Source: Streptomyces showdoensis (GTDB lineage Bacteria > Actinomycetota > Actinomycetes > Streptomycetales > Streptomycetaceae). From it: DNA of 64,000 bases. Every line of letters starts with the position of its first letter. Position 1 is the first letter of the stretch. The stretch is taken from the NCBI RefSeq assembly GCF_039535475.1, contig NZ_BAAAXG010000028.1, positions 372,001 to 436,000 of the forward strand, in the 5' to 3' direction. Below are positions 1-8,982 of the stretch, piece after piece. The notes beneath the pieces were generated by a model. It made no database searches and was not told the origin of the DNA. It saw only the letters and a program-made list of their open reading frames with translations. Position numbers and translations under genes: made by a program.

Positions 1-8
1 ACGTGAAA

Positions 9-50
9 GCGCCGGCCGCCTCCCGTGTGGGAGGCGGCCGGCGCCTTTTT
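9..50. terminator. Strong hairpin downstream of hflX
   Basis: A 16-bp perfect GC-rich stem (9-24 paired with 29-44) closes a 4-nt GTGT loop and is followed by five T on the + strand. It lies about 55 bases beyond the hflX stop. The T-run is on the + side, so it would end transcription entering from the left best, but the stem alone probably also stops leftward hflX transcripts. Confidence 0.8.
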
Positions 51-105
51 CAGCCTTGCCCGCCCGCTCGCGTCGACGCGCGCGGGCGTCCTCGCGAGGT
101 CCGCG

Positions 106-1599
106 TCAGTGCGCGGCCGGGACGTACGGCGCGAGGAGCGCCGCCAGTTCCTCGTGCACGCGCGCCTTGAGCAGGGTGCCCTCCGGGGTGTGCTCCTCGG
201 AGAGGACCTCGCCCTCGGCGTGCACCCGCGAGACGAGACCGCCCTCGGTGTACGGCACCAGGACCTCGATCTCGACCTGAGGCCGCGGCAACTCCGACTC
301 GAGGAGGGCGAGCAGCTGCTCCATGCCCTCGCCCGAGCGGGCCGAGACCGCGATGGAGTGCTTCTCCACCCGCAGCAGCCGCTGGAGCACCAGCGGGTCG
401 GCCGCGTCCGCCTTGTTGATGACGACGATCTCCGGCACGTTCACCGCGCCGACGTCGCGGAACACCTCGCGCACGGCCGCCAGCTGCTCCTCCGGGGCCG
501 GGTGCGAGCCGTCCACCACGTGCAGGATGAGGTCGGAGTCGCCGACCTCCTCCATGGTGGAGCGGAAGGCCTCGACCAGGTGGTGGGGCAGGTGCCGGAC
601 GAAGCCGACCGTGTCGGCCAGGGTGTAGACCCGGCCGGTGGGCGTCTCGGCCCGGCGGACGGTCGGGTCGAGGGTGGCGAACAGCGCGTTCTCCACCAGC
701 ACGCCCGCGCCCGTGAGGCGGTTGAGCAGCGAGGACTTGCCGGCGTTGGTGTAGCCGGCGATGGCGACCGACGGGATCTTGTTCCGGCGGCGCTCCTGCC
801 GCTTGATGTCGCGGCCGGTCTTCATCTCCGCGATCTCCCGGCGCATCTTCGCCATCTTCTCGCGGATCCGACGCCGGTCGGTCTCGATCTTGGTCTCACC
901 GGGACCACGGGTGGCCATGCCGCCACCGCCGCCGCCACCCATCTGCCGGGAGAGCGACTGACCCCAGCCGCGCAGCCGCGGCAGCATGTACTGCATCTGC
1001 GCGAGCGCGACCTGCGCCTTGCCCTCACGGGACTTGGCGTGCTGGGCGAAGATGTCGAGGATGAGGGCGGTCCGGTCGACCACCTTCACCTTGACGACGT
1101 CTTCGAGGGCGATGAGCTGGCCGGGGCTGAGCTCGCCGTCGCAGACGACGGTGTCGGCGCCGGTCTCCAGCACGATGTCCCGGAGTTCGCGTGCCTTGCC
1201 CGAGCCGATGAAGGTGGCCGGGTCCGGCTTGTCGCGGCGCTGGATGACGCCGTCGAGCACGAGGGCACCCGCCGTCTCGGCGAGGGCCGCGAGCTCCGCG
1301 AGGGAGTTCTCCGCGTCCTGCACCGTCCCCGAGGTCCACACACCGACCAGCACGACGCGCTCGAGGCGCAGCTGGCGGTACTCGACCTCGGTGACGTCCT
1401 CGAGCTCGGTGGAGAGGCCGGCGACACGGCGCAGGGCCGCGCGCTCGGAGCGGTCGAACTGGTCGCCGTCCCGCTCCCCGTCGATCTCGTGGCTCCAGGC
1501 GACGTCCTCTTCCATCAGGGCATCGGCCCGAAGGCTCTCGGTGCGGTTCGTCTCCGCGAAGCTCTGCTTGTCCTGGGAAGGGGATGAAGAGGAGGTCAT
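106..1599 (-). CDS. hflX: HflX, ribosome-associated GTPase
   Basis: This 497-residue protein is a GTPase of the Obg-HflX superfamily. Members bind the 50S subunit and rescue or recycle stalled ribosomes, especially under stress. The order is an acidic N-terminal extension, the HflX N-terminal domain, a glycine run leading into RGPGETK, a basic helical linker, and the G domain. The G1 loop GYTNAGKSS sits near residue 280, G3 is DTVGFV and G4 is NKAD. The ATG at 1599 is preceded by AAGGAT at a good distance. It is the first gene of the core block; its upstream neighbour on the same strand lies across dapF/rshA and a peptidase. Family assignment is secure; the physiological role in this host is inferred. 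Confidence 0.96.
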   Translation of the reverse strand: MTSSSSPSQDKQSFAETNRTESLRADALMEEDVAWSHEIDGERDGDQFDRSERAALRRVAGLSTELEDVTEVEYRQLRLERVVLVGVWTSGTVQDAENSLAELAALAETAGALVLDGVIQRRDKPDPATFIGSGKARELRDIVLETGADTVVCDGELSPGQLIALEDVVKVKVVDRTALILDIFAQHAKSREGKAQVALAQMQYMLPRLRGWGQSLSRQMGGGGGGGMATRGPGETKIETDRRRIREKMAKMRREIAEMKTGRDIKRQERRRNKIPSVAIAGYTNAGKSSLLNRLTGAGVLVENALFATLDPTVRRAETPTGRVYTLADTVGFVRHLPHHLVEAFRSTMEEVGDSDLILHVVDGSHPAPEEQLAAVREVFRDVGAVNVPEIVVINKADAADPLVLQRLLRVEKHSIAVSARSGEGMEQLLALLESELPRPQVEIEVLVPYTEGGLVSRVHAEGEVLSEEHTPEGTLLKARVHEELAALLAPYVPAAH

Positions 1600-1683
1600 T
1601 TGATCCTTACGTCGAAGGGGAAGTCGTCACGGAAAAATCCGTCACGGCAGTCACAACGCGTGACGTCCCGGAAGAATTCCCGG

Positions 1684-1728
1684 GGTCCGGCCGCGCCGCC
1701 GACCAGAAGATGGTGACACGGCCGGACC
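1684..1728. terminator. Inverted repeat after the M1 peptidase gene
   Basis: Ten-base arms GGTCCGGCCG (1684-1693) and CGGCCGGACC (1719-1728) flank a 25-base loop just beyond the M1 peptidase stop and upstream of hflX. There is no T-run. It fits a factor-assisted terminator of the peptidase transcript; the loop is long, so the call is tentative. Confidence 0.4.
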
Positions 1729-1746
1729 GGGCCCGTCATCCCGGTT

Positions 1747-3237
1747 TCACGGCCGTGGCGCGCGGCTGTGCCAGTCGGGGTGGCCCGGCATGGGCGGGGT
1801 CTTCGCCGCGTAGAGCCAGTCGGCGAAGAACCGGGTCAGGTCGCGGCCGGAGATCCACTCGGCGAGCGCGATGAAGTCCTTGGTGCCCGGCGTGCCGTCC
1901 TGGTGCTCGCTCACCCAGGTGCGCTCCAGGCGCTGGAAGGCCTCGGTGCCGATCTCGTGGCGCAGCGCGTACAGCGCCAGGGCGGCCCCGTCGTAGACGA
2001 CGGGGCGGAAGAGGCTGATCTTCTCCCCCGGCTCCGGCGGCTTGGGCGCGGCCGGCGGGCCGCCGTCCGCGCGCCACTGGTCGGAGGCCCCGTAGGCGGC
2101 CTTCATGCGCCGCTCCAGGGTGGGCCCGCCCTTCTCCTCGGCGTACAGCGCCTCGTACCAGGTGGCGTGACCCTCGTTGAGCCACAGGTCGGACCAGGTG
2201 CGGGGCGAGACGCTGTCGCCGAACCACTGGTGGGAGAGCTCGTGGACCATGATCGAGTCGACGTACCAGTCGGGCAGGCCCGGCTCGGTGAACAGGCCGC
2301 GCTCGAAGAGGGAGAGGGTCTGGGTCTCCAGCTCGAAGCCGGTGTCGGCGTCGGCGACGAGCACCCCGTAGGTCTCGAAGGGGTACCCGCCGAGCCGCTT
2401 CTCCAGCCATTCGAGGTGGCCGGGGGTGCGGCGCAGCCAGGGCTCCAGGAGCTCGCGGTCGGCGGTGCGCACGACGTCCCGGAGCTTGAGGCCGTGCGGG
2501 CCCTGCCGGTGCACGACGGTCGATTCGCCGATGGAGACCTGGGCGAGCTCGGTGGCCATGGGGTGGGCGGTGCGGTACGTCCAGGTGGCGGTCGCGCCCT
2601 TGCGGACGCGGCTCTCGGGCAGGCCGTTGGCGACGGCGGTGAGGGCGTTGGGGGCGGTGATCCGGAAGGTGAAGAAGGCCTTGTCGGAGGGGTGGTCGTT
2701 GGAGGGGAAGACCCGGTGGGCGGCGTCGGCCTGGTTGGCCATGGCGAGGCCGTCGCCGGTGCGGACCCAGCCGCCGCTGTCGGCGGGCCCGCGGGGGTCG
2801 CTGGTGTGGGTGACGGCGATCTCGACGGCCTCGCCGCGGTCGACCGGGCGGGCGGGGGTGATCACCAGGTCCTCGCCGCTGCTCTCGTAGGCGGCGGGTT
2901 CGCCCTCGACGGTGACGGCGGAGACGGTGCCGTGGGTGAAGTCGAGGTTGATCCGGTCCAGGTCGCCGGTGGCCAGCGCCTGGATCCGGGTGACGGCCGC
3001 CAGCGGCGCGGTGTTGCGGCCGGGGTAGGTGAGGGAGATGTCGTACGAGAGGACGTCGTAGCCGGGGTTGCCCAGCTGCGGGAAGAGCGGGTCCCCGATG
3101 CCGAGCGGCGCGGCCGGCGGCAGGGCGGCGGCGACGAGTCCGGCGGAGAGGGCGACGAGGACGGCGGAGCGCAGCACGCGCGCGCGGGCACGCGCGCGGG
3201 GCGACGGGGGGCGGGGCGTGCGGGAGGGGAGCGGCAT
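1747..3237 (-). CDS. Secreted M1-family zinc metallopeptidase
   Basis: This 496-residue protein starts with a basic arm and a hydrophobic stretch (about 22-45) that looks like a signal peptide or anchor, so it probably acts outside the membrane. An N-terminal beta-rich M1 domain precedes the catalytic domain. The zinc site is HELSHQW followed by the downstream glutamate in NEGHATW. The substrate-binding GAMEN motif of classical aminopeptidases is not intact: the corresponding stretch reads FELETQ, as in other short actinobacterial M1 proteins. The protein lacks the large C-terminal helical domain of full-length M1 enzymes (usually 800-900 residues). It follows rshA on the same strand by 65 bases. 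Peptidase activity is likely; the substrate is unknown. Confidence 0.85.
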   Translation of the reverse strand: MPLPSRTPRPPSPRARARARVLRSAVLVALSAGLVAAALPPAAPLGIGDPLFPQLGNPGYDVLSYDISLTYPGRNTAPLAAVTRIQALATGDLDRINLDFTHGTVSAVTVEGEPAAYESSGEDLVITPARPVDRGEAVEIAVTHTSDPRGPADSGGWVRTGDGLAMANQADAAHRVFPSNDHPSDKAFFTFRITAPNALTAVANGLPESRVRKGATATWTYRTAHPMATELAQVSIGESTVVHRQGPHGLKLRDVVRTADRELLEPWLRRTPGHLEWLEKRLGGYPFETYGVLVADADTGFELETQTLSLFERGLFTEPGLPDWYVDSIMVHELSHQWFGDSVSPRTWSDLWLNEGHATWYEALYAEEKGGPTLERRMKAAYGASDQWRADGGPPAAPKPPEPGEKISLFRPVVYDGAALALYALRHEIGTEAFQRLERTWVSEHQDGTPGTKDFIALAEWISGRDLTRFFADWLYAAKTPPMPGHPDWHSRAPRP

Positions 3238-3302
3238 GGGCTACGGCTACCAGGGCGCGGGCCGCTCCCCGGGGCGGCGCGCGCGCCCGCCACCCGAAGG
3301 GG

Positions 3303-5453
3303 TCAGGGCTGTGGTGACGCGGGGTGCCGGGCGCGGCTCACGTCGTACACCCCGGGCACGTCCCGCATGGCGCGCATGAGGGCGGGCAGCCCGGCGGCAT
3401 CGGGGAGTTGGAGGGTGTACGTGTGGCGGACCCGCTGTTCGCTGGGGGGCTCGACGGTGGCGGCGACGACGGCGGCGCCCTCGGTGGCGATGGCCTCGGT
3501 GAGGTCGGCGAGCAGCCGGGGCCGGCCGAAGGACTCGGCGACCAGGGTGACGCGGCAGGCGGCGGTGTCGCCCCAGTGGACGGTGACGGGCGCGCGCCCG
3601 AGCCGCCGCATGGCGTCGGCGGAGGCGCAGGCGGTGCGGTGCACGGTGACGGCGCCGCCGCGCACGACGAAGCCGGTGATCTCGTCGGGGGGTACGGGGG
3701 TGCAGCAGCCAGCGGGGCGCACGGCGGGGGTCTCGGTGCCGGGCAGCTCGGCGCGCAGCCGGGTGCCGGAGCGCCGGTCGGCGGTGACGCCCACGGCGGG
3801 GCGGGGGGCCGCGGCGGGGATCTTGGCGGCCTCCGGGTGGGTCCGGAGCCAGCCGGTGATGGCGATCCGGGCGGCGGGGGTGCGGGCGTGGTCCAGCCAC
3901 TGCGGCGAGGGCCCGGAAGCGGTGTCCTGGGCGAGCAGCGGCTGGACGGTGTCGCCGTCCTGGAGGACGGTGCTCAGGGGCGCGAGCCGGCCGTTGACCC
4001 GCGCCCCGAGACAGCTGTGGGCGGCTTCGCCGTGCTGGGCGTAGGCGGCGTCGACGCAGGTGGCGCCGGCGGGCAGGCTGATCGTGCCGGGGGTGCCGCC
4101 GTCGGTGCGGAAGACGGTGATCTCCTGGTCCTGGGCGAGGTCGGCGCGCAGCGAGGTCCAGAAGGTGTCGGGGTCGGGGGCGGCCTGCTGCCAGTCGAGG
4201 AGCCGGGAGAGCCAGCCGGGCCGGGTGGGGTCGGCGCGCTCGCCGTCGTCGCCGGGGGGCTGGTCGGCGGCGGTGTCCGGGCCGCTGTACGGGTTGCCGA
4301 GGGCGACCACGCCGGCCTCGGCGACCTTGTGCATCTGGTGGGTGCGGATGAGCACCTCGGCGACGGCGCCGTCGGGGGCGGCGACGGCGGTGTGGAGCGA
4401 CTGGTAGAGGTTGAACTTGGGGGCGGCGATGAAGTCCTTGAACTCGGAGACCACCGGGGTGAAGCAGGTGTGCAGCTCGCCGAGGACCGCGTAGCAGTCG
4501 GCGTCCTCGGCGACCAGGACGAGGAGCCGGCCGAAGTCGCTGCCGCGCAGGTCGCCGCGCTTGAGGCGGACCCGGTGGACGGAGACGAAGTGCCGTGGCC
4601 GGACGAGGACTTCGGCGCCGACCCCGGCCTCGCGCAGCAGGCCGGAGACCTGTTCGGCGATGGCGGCGAGCGCGTCGCCCGCGCCGGTGTTCCCGGCGAT
4701 GAGGGCCCGGGTGGCCTCGTACTCCTCGGGGTGGAGGATGGCGAAGACCAGGTCCTCCAGTTCGGTCTTGAGCGCCTGGACGCCGAGGCGCTCGGCGAGC
4801 GGGATGAGGACGTCGCGGGTGACCTTGGCGATGCGGGCCTGTTTCTCGGGGCGCATCACGCCCAGCGTGCGCATGTTGTGCAGGCGGTCGGCCAGCTTGA
4901 TCGACATGACCCGGACGTCGTTGCCGGTGGCGACGAGCATCTTGCGGAAGGTCTCGGGCTCGGCCGCCGCGCCGTAGTCGACCTTCTCCAGCTTGGTGAC
5001 GCCGTCCACGAGGTACGCGACCTCGTCGCCGAACTCGTGGCGCACCTGGTCGAGCGTCACCTCGGTGTCCTCGACGGTGTCGTGGAGCAGGGCGGCGGTC
5101 AGGGTGGTGGTCTCGGCGCCGAGTTCGGCGAGGATCAGGGTGACCGCGAGCGGATGGGTGATGTAGGGCTCGCCGCTCTTGCGGAACTGGCCGCGGTGCG
5201 AGGACTCGGCGAGGACGTAGGCCCGGCGCAGCACGGCCAGGTCGGCCTCGGGGTGGTGGGCGCGGTGCGCCTCGGCGACGTGCCCGATGGCGTCGGGCAG
5301 CCGGTCGCGGGCGGCGGGGCCCGCGGTGGCGCCGAGCAGGGCGGCGCGGCCGAGCCTGCGCAGGTCGATCCTGGGGCGGCCGCGTCTGCGGCCGGGAGCG
5401 TCGGGGCCGGTGGCCCCGGCCTCGCTCACGGGGTTGGTGGCCTCTGCGCTCAT
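3303..5453 (-). CDS. rshA: RelA/SpoT homolog (RshA-like)
   Basis: This is a 716-residue bifunctional-type RSH protein. Its order is a basic leader, an HD (p)ppGpp hydrolase domain (ALLHDTVEDT; KLADRLHNM), a synthetase-like domain, TGS and a C-terminal ACT. The hydrolase motifs look intact. The synthetase domain has drifted: the usual PGRFKD and NGYQSLHT read VSEFKD and NLYQSLHT, although the aspartate region and EVLIRT survive. The position next to dapF and hflX matches rshA of S. coelicolor, which is distinct from the main RelA. The ATG at 5453 has GGAGGTG just upstream, so it is preferred over an in-frame start 126 bases earlier. The gene probably tunes ppGpp levels; whether synthesis is active here cannot be read from sequence. 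Confidence 0.9.
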   Translation of the reverse strand: MSAEATNPVSEAGATGPDAPGRRRGRPRIDLRRLGRAALLGATAGPAARDRLPDAIGHVAEAHRAHHPEADLAVLRRAYVLAESSHRGQFRKSGEPYITHPLAVTLILAELGAETTTLTAALLHDTVEDTEVTLDQVRHEFGDEVAYLVDGVTKLEKVDYGAAAEPETFRKMLVATGNDVRVMSIKLADRLHNMRTLGVMRPEKQARIAKVTRDVLIPLAERLGVQALKTELEDLVFAILHPEEYEATRALIAGNTGAGDALAAIAEQVSGLLREAGVGAEVLVRPRHFVSVHRVRLKRGDLRGSDFGRLLVLVAEDADCYAVLGELHTCFTPVVSEFKDFIAAPKFNLYQSLHTAVAAPDGAVAEVLIRTHQMHKVAEAGVVALGNPYSGPDTAADQPPGDDGERADPTRPGWLSRLLDWQQAAPDPDTFWTSLRADLAQDQEITVFRTDGGTPGTISLPAGATCVDAAYAQHGEAAHSCLGARVNGRLAPLSTVLQDGDTVQPLLAQDTASGPSPQWLDHARTPAARIAITGWLRTHPEAAKIPAAAPRPAVGVTADRRSGTRLRAELPGTETPAVRPAGCCTPVPPDEITGFVVRGGAVTVHRTACASADAMRRLGRAPVTVHWGDTAACRVTLVAESFGRPRLLADLTEAIATEGAAVVAATVEPPSEQRVRHTYTLQLPDAAGLPALMRAMRDVPGVYDVSRARHPASPQP

Positions 5454-5595
5454 GGGGCACCTCCGGCGGCGTGGACCGGCGGAGGGCCGGGGCAGGGCGT
5501 GCCCGGCGGGCCGGTGCTTGATGCTACCGACCCCACCACGTGGCGCAGTCCCGCTCTCGCCGAGCGTGAACCGGATCACCCATTCGAGGGACGAA

Positions 5596-6489
5596 TCAGT
5601 CGTTGACGGTTTCGATTCGGGGCGCGAGCCACGCCGGATCGACCGTGCCCTCGGCGACGATCACGGCCGGGCCGGTCATCTCGATCTCCCCGTCGGGGTG
5701 CTCGGTGATGACGAGCGTGCCGCCGAGGACGTCCACCGTGTACGTGACGGGGGCGCCGGACAGGGCCGGGTCGGCGCCGTCCCGGCGGGCGGTGGCGACG
5801 GCGACGGCGCAGGCGCCGGTGCCGCAGGAGCGGGTCTCGGCCGCGCCGCGCTCGTGGACGCGCATGGCGACGTGGCGGGGGCCCCGGTCGGCGACGAACT
5901 CGATGTTGACACCGTCCGGGTAGACGCCGGCCGGCTCGTACGGCGGCTCGTCGTCGAGCTTGCCCGCGTGGTCGAGGGAGTCGACGAAGGCGACCGCGTG
6001 CGGGTTGCCCATGTTGACGTTGCGGGCGGGCCAGCTGCGCTCGCCGACCGTGACGGTGACCCCGTCCTCGGGGAGCACGGCGCGGCCCATGCGGACGGTG
6101 ACGGAGCCGTCCTTGTCGAGGTGGACGCGCTTGACTCCGCCGCGGGTGGCGACGGCGACCTCGCCGGCCGTGACGTGTCCGGCGTGCTCCAGATAGCGGG
6201 CGAAGACCCGGACACCGTTGCCGCACATCTCGGCGACGGAGCCGTCCGCGTTGCGGTAGTCCATGAACCACTCGGCCTCGTCTGCCAGGTGCCGCGCGTC
6301 CGGGTGGGCGGCGCTGCGCACCACGTGCAGCACCCCGTCGCCGCCGATCCCGGCCCGGCGGTCGCACAGCCGGGCGACGAGCGCGGCGGGCAGGTCCACG
6401 GCGTTCTCCGCGTCGGGGACGATCACGAAGTCGTTCTCGGTGCCGTGGCCCTTGAGGAACGTGAGGGGCGAGGTCTGCGTGCTGGTCAC
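5596..6489 (-). CDS. dapF: Diaminopimelate epimerase
   Basis: DapF converts LL- to meso-diaminopimelate in lysine and peptidoglycan precursor synthesis. Many Streptomyces use LL-DAP in their walls, so the enzyme mainly feeds lysine synthesis. Both halves of the pseudo-symmetric fold are present, each with its catalytic cysteine: MCGNGVR and SCGTGACA. The N-terminal signature FLKGHGTENDFV is clear. I place the start at the GTG at 6489 (297 residues) because this puts the signature about ten residues in, as is usual. An earlier GTG at 6519 is in frame, and neither has a strong ribosome site. It is transcribed leftward toward rshA, 142 bases away. Confidence 0.95.
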   Translation of the reverse strand: MTSTQTSPLTFLKGHGTENDFVIVPDAENAVDLPAALVARLCDRRAGIGGDGVLHVVRSAAHPDARHLADEAEWFMDYRNADGSVAEMCGNGVRVFARYLEHAGHVTAGEVAVATRGGVKRVHLDKDGSVTVRMGRAVLPEDGVTVTVGERSWPARNVNMGNPHAVAFVDSLDHAGKLDDEPPYEPAGVYPDGVNIEFVADRGPRHVAMRVHERGAAETRSCGTGACAVAVATARRDGADPALSGAPVTYTVDVLGGTLVITEHPDGEIEMTGPAVIVAEGTVDPAWLAPRIETVND

Positions 6490-6662
6490 GGGATCAACTG
6501 TACGGGGCGGGTACGACACCGGGCGGGACGGTCCAGGGGACGGACGGCCGCCGGCGGGTGCGGTGCGGCACGGGGTGTGCCGTGGGGTACGGGGAGGGCC
6601 GTGCGGTGCCGACGGGTGCGGCCCCGTCGGGCCGGTGCGGGGCCGGCCCCTCCCGGTGCGGC

Positions 6663-7127
6663 TCAGCGCAGGCGGGCCACGCGCCAGACGGCGAGCACGA
6701 CCAGGAGGGCGCTCAGCGACACGTACAGGGCGAGGGCGCGCCAGTTCGGGCGGTCGCCGGAGCCGCGGGCGGGCAGGCCCGGCCAGGTGTAGCCGACCCG
6801 GCGGGCGGCCATCATGCCCCAGCCGGCCGCGCAGGAGCTGATGAGCAGTCCGAGCATGGCGACGACGGCGCCGCCCTCGCCCGAGCCGAAGGCGAGCGGG
6901 AAGGCGAACATGAGGGAGCCGACGGCGGCGAGCCCGACGATCGGGGCGAGCTGCCAGATCCGCAGGCGGCGCTGCGGCCGCAGTTCCACCTCGACCTCCG
7001 CCGCGTCCACCTCGACGGCGCTTCCCTCGGCCTGGTCGGGTCCGTCCGGCGTCAGTCCGGACGCCCCACCGGGGGTTTCGCCCCGGACGGCGGACTGCTG
7101 CTCCGTGTCACGAGGGCCGGCCTCCAT
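6663..7127 (-). CDS. Small conserved membrane protein, unknown function
   Basis: This is a protein of about 154 residues with a charged, Glu/Asp-rich cytoplasmic N-terminal half followed by three predicted membrane segments: IWQLAPIVGLAAVG..., GAVVAMLGLLISSC... and WRALALYVSLSALL.... It ends in a basic tail. GGGAGG lies 10 bases before the ATG at 7127 and 4 bases before a GTG two codons earlier, so either could be used. It sits between miaA and dapF, a place held by a hypothetical protein in related genomes. No enzymatic motif is visible and I do not assign a function. Confidence 0.7.
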   Translation of the reverse strand: MEAGPRDTEQQSAVRGETPGGASGLTPDGPDQAEGSAVEVDAAEVEVELRPQRRLRIWQLAPIVGLAAVGSLMFAFPLAFGSGEGGAVVAMLGLLISSCAAGWGMMAARRVGYTWPGLPARGSGDRPNWRALALYVSLSALLVVLAVWRVARLR

Positions 7128-7235
7128 CGCCACGCACCCTCCCAACTCGGACTCCACTTGGTCGATCGATGCTCGATGATGGCACGCCGCCACCCCCCGG
7201 AATGACGGGCATGACGTCCCGATGCCATCACGTGA

Positions 7236-8174
7236 TCAGGCTGTAACCGCTCGTTCGACCAACGTCAGTGCCCGCCCGGGGAGTTCCGCCCGGTCGTCGA
7301 CGGCGCCGCTCAGCCAGTGGACGCGCGGATCGCGCCGGAACCAGGAGTCCTGGCGGCGGGCGAAGCGCTTGGTGGTGCGCACCGTGTCCGCGCGTGCCTC
7401 GTCCTCGGTGCACTCCCCCGCGAGGGCGGCGAGCACCTGCTGGTAACCGAGCGCGCGGGCGGCCGTGCGGCCCTCGCGCAGGCCCTGCGCCTCCAGGGCG
7501 CGCACCTCGTCGACGAGCCCGGCCTCCCACATGCGGTCCACGCGGGTGGCGATGCGCTCGTCGAGCTCGGGGCGGCCGACGTCGACGCCGATCTGCACGG
7601 TGTCGTAGACGGAGTCGTGGCCGGGCAGGTTGGCCGTGAAGGGCTTGCCGGTGATCTCGATGACCTCCAGGGCGCGCACGATGCGCCGCCCGTTGCCGGC
7701 CAGGATGGCGCGGGCCGCCTCGGGGTCGGCGGCGGCGAGCCGGGCGTGCAGGACGCCGGAGCCGCGCTCCTCCAGCTCGGCCTCCAGGCGGGCCCGGACC
7801 TCCGGGTCGGTGCCGGGGAACTCCATCACGTCCAGGGCGCCGCGTACGTAGAGCCCGGAGCCGCCCACCAGGATCGGGGTGCGTCCCTCGGCGAGCAGCC
7901 GGTCGATCTCGGCGCGGGCCAGCCGCTGGTACTCGGCGACGCTGGCGGCCTCGGTCACGTCCCAGATGTCGAGGAGGTGGTGCGGAACGCCGCCGCGCTC
8001 CTCGAGCGTCAGTTTGGCGGTGCCGATGTCCATCCCTCGGTAGAGCTGCATGGAGTCGGCGTTGACGACCTCGCCGCCCAGCTGCTGGGCGAGGAAGACG
8101 CCCAGATCGGACTTTCCGGCCGCTGTGGGGCCGACGACGGCGATGACCCGCGGGGCGGGAGCTGCACTTCTCAC
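7236..8174 (-). CDS. miaA: tRNA dimethylallyltransferase
   Basis: MiaA transfers a dimethylallyl group to N6 of A37 in tRNAs reading UNN codons; MiaB, encoded 2 kb away, then adds the methylthio group. The 312-residue protein opens with the P-loop GPTAAGKS. It contains the DSMQ(L/V)Y motif, the tRNA-binding stretch and the RRQ.SWFRRD C-terminal motif. The start is a GTG with no strong ribosome site, chosen because it places the P-loop at the usual position. The opposite-strand gene at 8287 begins 112 bases away, so this gap holds divergent promoters. Confidence 0.96.
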   Translation of the reverse strand: MRSAAPAPRVIAVVGPTAAGKSDLGVFLAQQLGGEVVNADSMQLYRGMDIGTAKLTLEERGGVPHHLLDIWDVTEAASVAEYQRLARAEIDRLLAEGRTPILVGGSGLYVRGALDVMEFPGTDPEVRARLEAELEERGSGVLHARLAAADPEAARAILAGNGRRIVRALEVIEITGKPFTANLPGHDSVYDTVQIGVDVGRPELDERIATRVDRMWEAGLVDEVRALEAQGLREGRTAARALGYQQVLAALAGECTEDEARADTVRTTKRFARRQDSWFRRDPRVHWLSGAVDDRAELPGRALTLVERAVTA

Positions 8175-8286
8175 CGCACCAGTCTCGCAAACCTCACGAC
8201 GCGTCCCCGAACGAGCGACGTGACGGGCCCCACCCGGCTTCGTTGCTGTTGCGGGATTCCGACCCTGAGTACGCTAGGGAGCAGAT

Positions 8287-8529
8287 ATGGGCGTTTTCGC
8301 ATTGTTTCGGCGCAAGAACGGCAAGGACGGCGGCGTGGAAACGGCTGCCGTGACGGAGGAGTCGCAGGCCGCCACGGCGGAGCCGGCGGAGGCCGAGGAG
8401 GCGGAGGGCGGCACCGAGGCCGTGGAGCCCGCCGCGGCCGAGGCGAAGGCCGAGGCCGTCGAGATCCCGAAGCAGCAGTCGGCCGAGGAGGCCGCGGACA
8501 ACGAGGCCGGCGAAGGCGCCCGCACCTAG
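8287..8529 (+). CDS. Small acidic Ala/Glu-rich protein
   Basis: This is an 80-residue protein. A short hydrophobic and basic start (MGVFALFRRKNGK) is followed by a low-complexity acidic tail rich in Ala and Glu. AGGGAG lies 6-8 bases before the ATG, so translation is credible. It is followed 57 bases later by a second small soluble gene on the same strand and starts divergently from miaA. No known domain is visible. The tail is probably disordered, and nothing in the sequence identifies a role. Confidence 0.6.
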   Translation: MGVFALFRRKNGKDGGVETAAVTEESQAATAEPAEAEEAEGGTEAVEPAAAEAKAEAVEIPKQQSAEEAADNEAGEGART

Positions 8530-8586
8530 GCACGGACCGGCACGGACACGGACCCCACGGGGGTCCGTCGGAGGGAGGGTGACCCC

Positions 8587-8847
8587 ATGGGTCTCCTGGA
8601 TTCACTGAAGGCCAAGCTCGCCCCCGCCAAGGACAAGGTCTCCGACCTTGCGCAGCAGCACGGGGACAAGGTGGAGCAGGGCCTGGAGAAGGCCGCGAAG
8701 GTGGTCGACGAGAAGACCAAGGGCAAGTACAGCGACAAGATCGAATCCGGCACCGGAAAGGCCAAGGAGGCCCTCGACCGGCTCGCCCACAAGGACGGCA
8801 CGGAGGGCGGCAAGGGCGACGGCGCCACCCCGCCGCCGGCCGCCTGA
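8587..8847 (+). CDS. MT0933-like antitoxin-family protein
   Basis: This is an 86-residue, lysine-rich helical protein with the pattern of the actinobacterial MT0933/Rv0909 antitoxin-like family: a start of MGLLDSLKAKL, a central region alternating Lys, Asp and Glu, and a Gly/Pro tail. In mycobacteria some members pair with a toxin of the polyketide cyclase-like (SRPBCC) family encoded beside them. No such partner is visible here, because the next gene is convergent and unrelated. The ATG at 8587 follows GGAGGG at a good spacing. The family is fairly clear by pattern; antitoxin function is not supported by context. Confidence 0.65.
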   Translation: MGLLDSLKAKLAPAKDKVSDLAQQHGDKVEQGLEKAAKVVDEKTKGKYSDKIESGTGKAKEALDRLAHKDGTEGGKGDGATPPPAA

Positions 8848-8919
8848 GGCACGCCCCGCCCGAGGCACGCGCCCCTGGCACCCGGGGCCGCCGGACGCCC
8901 GGCGTCACCCACGGTCCCT

Positions 8920-8972
8920 CCGTACGGCGGACGGCCGCGGAGCATCGCGCTCCGCGGCCGTCCGCCGTACGG
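8920..8972. terminator. Bidirectional terminator hairpin
   Basis: A 24-bp perfect stem (8920-8943 with 8949-8972) closes a 5-nt loop. It sits exactly between the ends of two convergent genes (stops at 8847 on + and 8983 on -). There is no U-tract, which is normal for streptomycete terminators. Confidence 0.85.
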
Positions 8973-8982
8973 GGTCCCGCGC

